Part shown: positions 14,887-22,830 of the stretch, piece by piece
Layout of the letters: each line of letters begins with the position of its first letter
How positions within the stretch are numbered: the first letter of the stretch is position 1
Source of the DNA: Myxococcota bacterium
GTDB taxonomy: Bacteria > Myxococcota_A > UBA9160 > UBA4427
Assembly (NCBI GenBank): GCA_028278345.1
Contig: JANQEL010000105.1
Location: forward strand, 1 to 48,079
Direction: 5' to 3'
DNA length: 48,079 nucleotides
Program-made: the position numbers and the translations under genes
Notes under the pieces: generated by a model
The model's input: only the letters and a program-made list of their open reading frames with translations
Told to the model about the DNA's origin: nothing
Databases searched by the model: none

Positions 14887-17883
14887 CTAGGGCCGGAAGC
14901 GGAATTCGAGTTCGCCGATCGACTTGCGAAGCAGTCGTTCTTCCTCTCGACCCGCCCCGTAGAACGTCACGCCGACGCCCGTCGGCTCGTCGAGAGAGGC
15001 GTTCGACTCCGCGTGCACGTAGACCACACGACCGAAGCCGCGGTAGAGATCGCCCTTGAGGTCCATCTCGATCCGCAGGCTGCTGCCCACCTCGATGGGT
15101 TCGGCGACCTCGATGAAGGCGCCGCGCGGGGAGAGGCTCGAAACGACCGCCATCTCACGGCGATCCCCGCACCAGATGTTCGCCACCAGATCGACCGGCA
15201 TGCGGATTTCCCGGCGATGGGCGAGTTCTTCGCGCTGCGCGGTGGCACTGCGCACCACGTAGCGGAGTTCGGTGTCGTTGAAGGGTGAGAAGAGCACCCA
15301 GTCGACGCCCAATTCGCGCATCTCGCGCCGGGCATCTTCGTACGGGGCTTCGCCGATCACGACCCAGCGCGGCGCGTCGTCGTTCACGCCGGAGATCTGT
15401 TCGCGCAGGTCGCGCACCTTTCCGAGGTCGATCGCGGGTGAAGTGAGGATGAGTCGGATGCTCTCCGGCTCGTCGTAGACGATGAGTTGGGCAGCGTCGA
15501 TCGTCGGAGCGCGTTGTACATCGACGCCCAAGAGGCCGACGCGATCGGCGAGGAATTCCAGGCTCGAGGCTTCATCGTCGATCACGAGAGCTCGATGTTC
15601 GAGGGTGAGCCCGCGACCACTGGGATTCGGTGCGCTGAGTGCCAGGAGCTCTTCGTCGACTTTTTCGCGTTCGAGACGCGCCGGCACCTCGACCTTCTTG
15701 CCTCCCACGACCGACATGCCCGGGCCGAAGGAGAGCGCGCCTTCGTCGCGCTTCACCATGAAGCGCATCACCTCGTCGTGGGGCAGCGCCGGGGCGTAGA
15801 TGAAGCCCTGGATCTGATCGCAGTCCATCTCGCGAAGCAGCGGGATCTGGTCCTCGGTGTCCACCCCCTCGGCCACGACCGAAAGGCCGAGGCTGTGGGC
15901 CATGGCGACGACGGCCGAAGCGATGCCGTGGGCGGAGGGGTTCGAGTCGATGTCGCGCAAGAGGCTGCGGTCCATCTTGAGCACGTCGAGGTTGAAGCGA
16001 TTGAGGTAGGAGAGCGCGGAGTAGCCGGTGCCGAAGTCGTCGAGTGCGATCGTCACGCCGATCGAGCGCAGATCGCGCAGGATCTGCTCCACGTGGGTGC
16101 GATCGTCGAGCAGCATGCTCTCGGTGAGTTCGAGTTCGAGGTGCGAGGGGGCGACGTCATGGTGTTTGAGGGCGCCGCTCACCACGCGTTGCAGGTCGCT
16201 CGCGGTGAGTTGGGCGCTGCTGACGTTCACCGAGACGGGGACGACTGCGAGTCCAGCATCCGACCAGGCGCGAAGTTGGCGGCAGGCTTCGTCGATGCAC
16301 CAGCTGCCGAGTTCGGTGACGAGCCCGCGATCCTCTGCGACGGGAATGAACTCGGAGGGCCCGACATCGCCGAGATCCTGGCTGCGCCAGCGCAGCAGCG
16401 CCTCGAAGCCCACGAGCTCTCCCGAACGCGCGTCGATCTTGGGCTGGTAGAGCAGCCGCATCTCGTTGCGGCCGAGGGCGTAGCGCAGCCCTTCCTCGAG
16501 CAGCCGCGCCCGATCGACCTTCTCGTCGAAGGTCGCTTCGTACCACGCGAAGCGGCGTCGACCCCGGCTCTTCGCCACGTAGAGCGCGGAGTCGGCACGA
16601 TGCAGCAGGGGCTCGACCTCGCTGGCGTCGTCGGGAAAGACCGCGATCCCGATGCTCGCCGAAGGGTTGAGGGTGCGATCGGTGAGCTCGAGGGGTTGGC
16701 GAATCACGTCGATCATCCGACGCGCGATCTCGCCGCCGGCTTCGCGATTGGGTAGCGAGGGCGCGATCACGGCGAACTCGTCTCCCGCGAGGCGCGCGAC
16801 CATCAGCCGTGCATCGCGCGGAACACCGAGGTTGACCAGCTCTTCCGGTCGCAGGGCACTGCGCAGGCGATCGGAGAGCGAGCGAAGCAGGTCGTCGCCG
16901 GCGGCATGCCCGAGCGAGTCGTTGATCGCCTTGAAGTGATCGAGGTCGAGGTAGAAGAGCGCGCCGCAACCCCCTTCGCCGGCGTTGACTTCGAGGGTCT
17001 TCTTGAGGGTTTCGAGGAAGAGGCGGCGATTGGCGAGCCCGGTGAGGCTGTCGTAGTGGGCGAGGCGAACCAGGCGGCGCTCGTCCTGATGCTCGCCCGT
17101 GACGTCGCGAACCAGGATGGCGCGAAAGCCGCGCATGCGTGCGCGGCCGGCCAGGTCGACCACGCGGGCTTCGAGGATGTGCCCGGCCGGCGTGCGCATG
17201 CGCGCCCTGTCGCGGTGCTCGTCGCGCACCAGCTGCACCAGGGCGTTGGGAAGCACGTCGCGTTGTCCGAGACGCAAGCGCGAACGTGGCTCGAGTCCCA
17301 TCGCGTCGCGTGCGTACTCGCTGCCGTAGAGCACTCGGTCGTCGCGTCCGACGAGCAGGAGATGATCGCCGGCCTGCTCGATCGCCGTGCGGCGCACGAA
17401 CGATGCGAGCCGCGCGTGGCGACTCGAGAGGAAGAGCAGGATGGTGACGCCCGCGGCGAGGACGGAGAAGAGGGCCTGGTGCTCGATCGATCGCCCGACG
17501 AACTCGCTGAGCCCGAACCAGGTGGTGCCGGCCGCGACGATCGCCGACAGCCCGACCCAGAAGCGATCGACCTCGAAGTCGAGCAGATTGAAGAGCAACA
17601 GGACGGCGGCGAGTGCGGCGATGGTGGGGTCGGTGAGCCACTCGGTGGGCGTCAGCCCACCCTCGGGCGACTCGACTCTCTGGAATGCGACGACGATCGC
17701 CGGGAGTACGACGCCGATCGTCAGGCCCAGGCCGAGCACCCGACCGAACACCGCGTGCATCGCGAGTGAATCCGAGCGGGAGAGGACGCGAGTCGAGACC
17801 GCGCGCGCGATCACGAAGCCCAACACCGGCACGAGCAACATCGCACTGCCGGGCAGGAGTTCGATGATCGAATCGCCGCTCAT
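14887..17883 (-). CDS. Multidomain c-di-GMP protein: TM - GGDEF - EAL - pseudo-receiver - PilZ
   Basis: A 998-residue protein. Four to five membrane segments occupy residues 10-155, with a PAS-like region to about 260. The GGDEF domain (about 275-445) has AGDEF at 366-370 and no upstream RxxD site. The EAL domain (about 455-705) keeps EAL (494-496), VNVS, LTES, DDFGTGYS (615-622), KMDRS (636) and AEGVDTEDQ (E672), so phosphodiesterase activity is expected. A receiver-like domain (about 764-880) begins ALVIDDE, but the phospho-acceptor Asp is Thr814 (LILTSP) and the conserved Lys is Ser866 (LFSPF), so it cannot be phosphorylated in the usual way. A PilZ domain (about 888-996) has RxxxR (R890, R894), but SLSPRG replaces the usual [DN]xSxxG. 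GAGGAAG precedes the ATG. Confidence 0.9.
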   Translation of the reverse strand: MSGDSIIELLPGSAMLLVPVLGFVIARAVSTRVLSRSDSLAMHAVFGRVLGLGLTIGVVLPAIVVAFQRVESPEGGLTPTEWLTDPTIAALAAVLLLFNLLDFEVDRFWVGLSAIVAAGTTWFGLSEFVGRSIEHQALFSVLAAGVTILLFLSSRHARLASFVRRTAIEQAGDHLLLVGRDDRVLYGSEYARDAMGLEPRSRLRLGQRDVLPNALVQLVRDEHRDRARMRTPAGHILEARVVDLAGRARMRGFRAILVRDVTGEHQDERRLVRLAHYDSLTGLANRRLFLETLKKTLEVNAGEGGCGALFYLDLDHFKAINDSLGHAAGDDLLRSLSDRLRSALRPEELVNLGVPRDARLMVARLAGDEFAVIAPSLPNREAGGEIARRMIDVIRQPLELTDRTLNPSASIGIAVFPDDASEVEPLLHRADSALYVAKSRGRRRFAWYEATFDEKVDRARLLEEGLRYALGRNEMRLLYQPKIDARSGELVGFEALLRWRSQDLGDVGPSEFIPVAEDRGLVTELGSWCIDEACRQLRAWSDAGLAVVPVSVNVSSAQLTASDLQRVVSGALKHHDVAPSHLELELTESMLLDDRTHVEQILRDLRSIGVTIALDDFGTGYSALSYLNRFNLDVLKMDRSLLRDIDSNPSAHGIASAVVAMAHSLGLSVVAEGVDTEDQIPLLREMDCDQIQGFIYAPALPHDEVMRFMVKRDEGALSFGPGMSVVGGKKVEVPARLEREKVDEELLALSAPNPSGRGLTLEHRALVIDDEASSLEFLADRVGLLGVDVQRAPTIDAAQLIVYDEPESIRLILTSPAIDLGKVRDLREQISGVNDDAPRWVVIGEAPYEDARREMRELGVDWVLFSPFNDTELRYVVRSATAQREELAHRREIRMPVDLVANIWCGDRREMAVVSSLSPRGAFIEVAEPIEVGSSLRIEMDLKGDLYRGFGRVVYVHAESNASLDEPTGVGVTFYGAGREEERLLRKSIGELEFRFRP

Positions 17884-18085
17884 GCGCGCTGCTTCCTCGC
17901 TCGGGTGTGACGTCGGAAACGCCCGTGGGCGGGACCGGGTCGAGATTCACGCTGGCCTACGAGAATTCATCATCGGCTCACCCGGATGCGTGCTGAAGAT
18001 CACACGAGGCTCCGTCGCAGAAGGTCTCCAGTTGCCGGTTGCCTGCGCATGGATTTGCGCGTATCTGCAAATGCGGTCAGGGCGA

Positions 18086-18997
18086 TCAGGGGGCCTTCGT
18101 GCGCGCTGCGCCGTCGACGTCGAGGAAGCCGTCGCGCGAGAAGCCACAGGCTTCCTCGGGTGTCTCGAGGAGCATGGCGGCGAGGTCGGGATCCGCCGGC
18201 TCGCTCTGCAATTCTGCCGGAAGGTTGCGCACTCGTTGGAGCAGGGCCTCGGCCTCAGCAACGTGCAACTCGACGTCATTGCTGTGACCCAGGCAGAGCA
18301 GGCCGGCGCCGAGTTCGATCTGGAAATCGCTGCGCGTGCCATCGAGTTCGACGGCGCGGCGCGCGTCCGCAATGGCGGCTTCCTTGTTGCCCCGCACCCC
18401 AACCACCCAGCGCAGCCAGAACCAATCGGGAACCATGCGGTGGAAGGTCGCACGTGCGTAGTAGAAGTGGGCCAGGGTGGCGCGCGAACGCGGATCGTCG
18501 CGCGCTTCGCCGACCTCGACTCCGCGCTTCAGCAGGCCCGCCAGGGTCCGCGCGTTGGCCGCACCGCTGACCAACCCTTTCAGGGTCGGAATGCGCCCGA
18601 GGGCCGCGTACTTCCACAGCATGCACTCCGCACATTCGTCGTCGAGGGCAAGCCCGCGGTCGGCGGCTTCGACCGCCCTTTCGAGCATGGCGATCTGCAC
18701 GTCCTTCTCTTCACGGTCGAGGGTCCTGCTGTGTTCGTAGATGTTGCGGGCGATGCGCCAGTGCGGGTCGGGGGAGTCGGGTAGATGTTGGGCGACGATC
18801 GCGATCTCGGCGTTCGCGGCCGGGAGGTTGCCTCCCGCTTCGAGGTCATTGGCGCGCTGCCAGCGCGCGGCGACCTCGGGGATGTCCATGCCATCGAGGG
18901 CGGCGAGGATCGGGTCCGCGGTGGCGACGGGGGTTCCCAGCGTGATCGCGATGGCGATCGAAATTCCGATCACGCGCGCCCCCGCCCTGCGCGTCAT
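18086..18997 (-). CDS. Exported helical-repeat (TPR-like) protein
   Basis: A 303-residue protein with a signal peptide (VIGISIAIAITLGTPVATA) and an all-helical body containing degenerate tetratricopeptide-like repeats, such as ERAVEAADRGLALDDECAE and AIADARRAVELDGTRSDF. The middle (ECMLWKYAALGRIPTLKG, then LAHFYYARATFHRMVPDWF) resembles, at the pattern level, the helical proteins related to eukaryotic RMDN and TRAP-transporter-associated TatT proteins; this is only a suggestion. The ATG overlaps the stop of the upstream aminotransferase gene (ATGA), so the two are translationally coupled. A periplasmic scaffolding or binding role is inference. Confidence 0.75.
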   Translation of the reverse strand: MTRRAGARVIGISIAIAITLGTPVATADPILAALDGMDIPEVAARWQRANDLEAGGNLPAANAEIAIVAQHLPDSPDPHWRIARNIYEHSRTLDREEKDVQIAMLERAVEAADRGLALDDECAECMLWKYAALGRIPTLKGLVSGAANARTLAGLLKRGVEVGEARDDPRSRATLAHFYYARATFHRMVPDWFWLRWVVGVRGNKEAAIADARRAVELDGTRSDFQIELGAGLLCLGHSNDVELHVAEAEALLQRVRNLPAELQSEPADPDLAAMLLETPEEACGFSRDGFLDVDGAARTKAP

Positions 18998-20223
18998 CCG
19001 GAGACTTCGCGAAAGGCCTGCGCTGCGATCTCGATGGCTTCGTCGATCGTCGCGTCGTCGTGTGCGGCGTTGATGAACCAGTTGAGGTTCGGGTGGAAGA
19101 TCGCGCCGTTCAGTGCGGCGCTCTGCGAGAAGGCGCGACCCTTCTCGAGCCCGGGATCGTCTTCGAAGAGCATGACGGGGCAGGCGACGGGGCCCGTGTA
19201 GCGGATCGCGTGGCCTGCGGCTTCGGCTGCTCGCAGGAAGCCGTCGCGAAGCCGGTTGCCCGCGGCTTCCAGTCGGTCGAAGACCTTTTCGCGGTCATAG
19301 GTCTCGACCGTGGCCCGTGCGGCGGCGAGGGGAACGGCGGTGAAAACGTAGGTGGAGGTGAAGGCGAGCTTGCGCGCCGCCTCGCGCATCGGCTCGCTGC
19401 CCAACAGCGCAGCGACCGGATAGCCGTTGCCCAGGGCCTTGCCGAGGCCGATCAGATCGGGCTCGATCCCGAGCGCTGCGTGGCTTCCCCGCGTGTGGAT
19501 GCGGAAGCCGTGCCGAACGTCGTCGAGGATCAACTTCGCCCCCGTGCGTTCGCGCACGCGATCGATCGCGGCGATGAAATCCGGGGAGGCTGCCGAGACA
19601 TCCATCGCGGGGTTCTGATCGATCGGGTTCAGCAGGATGCCAGCGAGGCCTTTGCCGTTCTCGCGTGCGAAGTCCTCGAGTTCGTTCGCTCCGTTCCACC
19701 GAATCATCGCAACGTTCGCGCGCACCGCGGCGGGAACCCCCGCGCCGCCCGGAACGAGTTCGGGGTCGAAGCCGTGGTAGGCGCGTTCGAACTGCACGAT
19801 CGTGTCGCGATCGGTGGCGGCGCGAACGGCGCGCACCGCTAGCCCGATCACGTCGGAGCCGTTCTTCGCGGGGATCGCCCAGCTCATCCCCGGGGTTCGC
19901 TCGACCAGACGCTCCGAGAGTTCGACCAGGGCCGGTGGAAAGAAGCTCGCGCTGTCGGCCCGCGCGCGCTGGGCCTCGGCTTCGGCCTCGACGTAGGGGT
20001 GACGATGCCCGAGCAGGATCGGTCCGTTCGCGCAGAGGAAGTCGATGTAGCTTCGACCGTCGACGTCGGTGATGCGAGCGCCCTCGGCCCGTTCGATGAA
20101 ACCCGGAAGCACCCCCTCGCCGGCGAAGCGTGCCGAGCGCGAGAAGTACACCATGCCGCCGGGCAGTACCCGATCCGCGCGATCCCACCACGCCTTTCCC
20201 TTCGGACCGTCGACGCTCGTCAT
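18994..20223 (-). CDS. PLP-dependent class III aminotransferase (glutamate-1-semialdehyde aminomutase-like)
   Basis: A 409-residue fold-type I PLP enzyme. Its landmarks are the opening PGGMVYFSRSARF, DVDGRSYIDFLCANGPILLGHRHP, LILDDVRHGF with the pyridine-binding Asp234, and IGLGKALGNGYPV with the Schiff-base Lys262. The segment that in GSA aminomutase reads NSGTEA is here KNGSDVIGLAVRAVR, so this is a relative rather than HemL itself. Amino-transfer onto a keto-sugar, semialdehyde or similar substrate is possible. The ATG follows a GTAGGG site and lies 29 bases from the divergent sulfatase start; the downstream helical-repeat gene overlaps its stop. Confidence 0.85.
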   Translation of the reverse strand: MTSVDGPKGKAWWDRADRVLPGGMVYFSRSARFAGEGVLPGFIERAEGARITDVDGRSYIDFLCANGPILLGHRHPYVEAEAEAQRARADSASFFPPALVELSERLVERTPGMSWAIPAKNGSDVIGLAVRAVRAATDRDTIVQFERAYHGFDPELVPGGAGVPAAVRANVAMIRWNGANELEDFARENGKGLAGILLNPIDQNPAMDVSAASPDFIAAIDRVRERTGAKLILDDVRHGFRIHTRGSHAALGIEPDLIGLGKALGNGYPVAALLGSEPMREAARKLAFTSTYVFTAVPLAAARATVETYDREKVFDRLEAAGNRLRDGFLRAAEAAGHAIRYTGPVACPVMLFEDDPGLEKGRAFSQSAALNGAIFHPNLNWFINAAHDDATIDEAIEIAAQAFREVSG

Positions 20224-20252
20224 GACCCTACGTAGAATCGAACACTCCTCCG

Positions 20253-21776
20253 ATGACGTCGACCCGACTCTTCCTCGCCTTCTTCGCCTTGTCTTGCCTG
20301 CCGGCCATCTCTTCGGCCGAGCAGGCGAAGCGCCCCAACATCGTCTTGATGCTGAGCGACAACCTGGGCTACGGCGAACTCGGCGTCTACGGCGGTGGCG
20401 TGATCCGCGGCGCTCCCACTCCGCGTCTCGATCGGCTGGCGAAAGAGGGTATGCGTCTCACGAACTTCAACGTCGAGGTCGAGTGCACGCCCTCGCGTTC
20501 GGCTCTGATGACGGGACGCATGCCGGTGCGCTCGGGCACCTGGCGCGCCCAGGCGGCGGGGCTGCGCGGTGGGCTGGCACCGTGGGAGGTGACGATCGCC
20601 GAGTCCCTCTCGCAGGCGGGCTACGCGACGGCGATCTTCGGCAAGTGGCATCTCGGGAGCAGTCCGGGACGCTTTCCCACCGATCAGGGCTTCGACGAGT
20701 GGTGGGGTTTTCCGTTCTCGACCAACGTCGTGACCTTTGCCGATCAGGTGGGCTGGGATCCGGGCGCGCAGCAGGTCCCGCAACTCCTCGAGGGTCGCAA
20801 GGGCGGCGAGGTCGAAGCTGTCGAGCCCTACGCGAAGGAGAACCGGCCGTTGATCGACGAGCGCATCGCGGCGAAGTCGGTGGCGTACATCGAGGAGCAC
20901 GCGAAGGGTGAACAGCCCTTCTTCCTGTTCATTTCCTGGTCGCTCGTTCATCACCCCTATCTGCCGCATCCCGATTTCGACGGGGCCTCGGGCAACGGTG
21001 CATTCGCGGATTCGATGGTCGAGCACGACGCGCGGGTGGGCGAAGTGCTCGACGCGATCCGCGATGCGGGCATCGAAGACGAAACCCTCGTCCTCTACAT
21101 GAGCGATAACGGTCCCGACGACGCCCACTACCCGCAGGTCTCGAACTCGGGGCCCTATCGCGGCTATCTGGGCAGCGCATTCGAGGGCTCCATTCGCACG
21201 CCCTTCATCGCGCGGTGGCCCGGGCGGATCGACGCCGGCCGCGAGTCGAACGAGATCGTCGCGTTGGTCGACGTCTTCCCGACGGTCGCGAAACTGACGG
21301 GCGCCGAGATGCCCGACGATCGAGAGATCGACGGCGTCGACCAGAGTGCTTTCCTGCTGGGCGAGAGCCAGGAGTCGGCGCGCGAAGGCGTGCTGATCTT
21401 CTCGGGTCGCACCCTGCTCGCGGTGAAGTGGCGTCGCTTCAAGGTCTTCCTCACCGGTGACGACCCCGGCCACGGTCAACGACATTGGAAGCGATTGTGG
21501 GCGCCCGTCGTCCACAACGTCGAGCAGGATCCGCGCGAAGAGGTCGACATCCGCTCCGACAACATGTGGGTGCTCGCGCCGGCGCTTCGCCTCGTCTACC
21601 CACTGCTCTTCAGCGTCGATGACGAGGGCATCATCATGCCCGGCGGCGAGGAGCCCGTTCCCGCCGAACTCGAGATCCCCTTCCAGAGCCAGCAGGAGAT
21701 CGAGGCCAGTATGGACGCGATTCGCTGGCAGTTCCTCAAGCAGCGGGTCAGCGAATGGCTGCCGTTCGGCGAGTAG
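20253..21776 (+). CDS. Exported sulfatase (formylglycine type)
   Basis: A 507-residue sulfatase with a signal peptide ending near SCLPAISSAEQA. The active-site signature CTPSRSALMTGR begins at Cys78, which must be oxidised to formylglycine by a maturase not seen in this window. GKWHLG (130-135) supplies the conserved Lys and His, and MSDNGPDD the C-terminal metal Asp-Asn pair. The first metal site is SDNLGYGELG (Asp36-Asn37) where many family members have Asp-Asp. The length is normal for the S1 family. It probably removes sulphate esters from a sugar or small molecule in the periplasm. No good ribosome site precedes the ATG, but the signal peptide begins there. The PfkB-type kinase gene overlaps its 3' end by 22 bases. 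Confidence 0.92.
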   Translation: MTSTRLFLAFFALSCLPAISSAEQAKRPNIVLMLSDNLGYGELGVYGGGVIRGAPTPRLDRLAKEGMRLTNFNVEVECTPSRSALMTGRMPVRSGTWRAQAAGLRGGLAPWEVTIAESLSQAGYATAIFGKWHLGSSPGRFPTDQGFDEWWGFPFSTNVVTFADQVGWDPGAQQVPQLLEGRKGGEVEAVEPYAKENRPLIDERIAAKSVAYIEEHAKGEQPFFLFISWSLVHHPYLPHPDFDGASGNGAFADSMVEHDARVGEVLDAIRDAGIEDETLVLYMSDNGPDDAHYPQVSNSGPYRGYLGSAFEGSIRTPFIARWPGRIDAGRESNEIVALVDVFPTVAKLTGAEMPDDREIDGVDQSAFLLGESQESAREGVLIFSGRTLLAVKWRRFKVFLTGDDPGHGQRHWKRLWAPVVHNVEQDPREEVDIRSDNMWVLAPALRLVYPLLFSVDDEGIIMPGGEEPVPAELEIPFQSQQEIEASMDAIRWQFLKQRVSEWLPFGE

Positions 21777-22642
21777 CACCGAAGAAGGTGATCGGGCTCG
21801 GGCTCGTGGTGCGCGACGAGACCTTCGTCGTGACGGATCTGCAGGCGGGTGCGACGCGAACCCGCTTCACCGAGTCGCGGGTCGGTCTCGGTGGGATGAC
21901 TGGAACCGCAGTCGCGCAAGCCGCGGCCCTCGGCGTGTCGACACGCGTGCTCACCATGCTCGGGCACGACACGCACGGTCGCGAACTCGTGCGCGAACTG
22001 CGCGCGCATGGAGTGACCACTCGCGGTGTGGTGCGCTCCGCGGAGCAACCCACGACGACGGCCGTCGTGTTGGTCGATCAGAAGACGCGCGATCGCCGCT
22101 TCCTCGTGCCCGACCGGCGCAAACTCGAAGCCGCGGCTCCCGACTTCGATCTCCGCGGACTCGATCGCCACGGCGTGCTGATGATCGACGGACACTTTTC
22201 CAGGCAGGCGTTGCGGGCGGCGAGGCGCGCGCGTGAGTGCGGTGCGCTCGTGGTGGCGGATTTCCATGTGCCGCGTCCGGCGAACCTGCGGCTGCTTCCC
22301 TTCGTCGATGTTCCCATCCTGCCGCGGGAGTTCTTCGATGCCTGGCACGGCGGCACGCCGCGGCAGGGGCTCCGTGCGTTGCGAGAACGGTTCGGGGGCG
22401 AGCCGGTGGTGACCCTCGGTGCGAAGGGCGCCCTCGCCCTGGTGGATGGCCGGTTCCACGAGATCCCGGCCCGCCGCGTCCGCGTGCGCGACACGACCGG
22501 CGCGGGGGACGTCTTCCACGGCGCCTACGCAGCGGGGCTCTGCCTGGGCCGCGACCATCTCGGGGCCCTTCGCCTGGCCTCCCGCGCAGCTGCGACGGCC
22601 TGTACCGCCCTCGGAGGCACCGGGAAGCTCCTCCACGCTTGA
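21755..22642 (+). CDS. PfkB-family carbohydrate/nucleoside kinase
   Basis: A 295-residue ribokinase-fold kinase. The N-terminal GGMTGTAVAQAAALG matches the substrate-binding Gly-Gly region (PfkB signature 1 area), and DTTGAGDVFHGAYAAGL (246-262) is the PfkB signature 2, with Asp252 as catalytic base and the anion hole GAGD. The substrate, whether a sugar, a ketose such as a KDG-like acid, or a nucleoside, cannot be told. The ATG lies inside the 3' end of the sulfatase gene (22-base overlap), so the two are co-translated. This suggests phosphorylation of a product released by the sulfatase, which is inference. Confidence 0.88.
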   Translation: MAAVRRVAPKKVIGLGLVVRDETFVVTDLQAGATRTRFTESRVGLGGMTGTAVAQAAALGVSTRVLTMLGHDTHGRELVRELRAHGVTTRGVVRSAEQPTTTAVVLVDQKTRDRRFLVPDRRKLEAAAPDFDLRGLDRHGVLMIDGHFSRQALRAARRARECGALVVADFHVPRPANLRLLPFVDVPILPREFFDAWHGGTPRQGLRALRERFGGEPVVTLGAKGALALVDGRFHEIPARRVRVRDTTGAGDVFHGAYAAGLCLGRDHLGALRLASRAAATACTALGGTGKLLHA

Positions 22643-22687
22643 AGCTGGGGCGAGAATCCTCCACTCTTCGCGCGTCGTACGACTGAG

Positions 22688-22704
22688 CCGGCCCCGCTGG
22701 CCGG
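22688..22704. terminator. GC-rich hairpin after the kinase gene
   Basis: CCGGCC (22688-22693) and GGCCGG (22699-22704) form a perfect six-base stem around CCGCT, in the 188-base gap between the kinase and parE. A perfect ten-base palindrome GTCGTACGAC (22674-22683) lies just before it. There is no T tract, so termination is uncertain. Confidence 0.3.
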
Positions 22705-22830
22705 TCTCCCCCCGCTCGACACCACCCCCCGAGTTCGACCGAGACCTCGCTTCGCCGCTCCGGCCGCACCTCCAAGGCCTGTCCCGGCGCGGCGCCCGGG
22801 TTCGCGTGTCAGCGGAGATCCAAAGCCCAG

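Noticed and set aside
15487..16755. 422-codon plus-strand open frame opposite the GGDEF-EAL gene
   Set aside because: Mirror of conserved GGDEF/EAL coding sequence, with no domain of its own.
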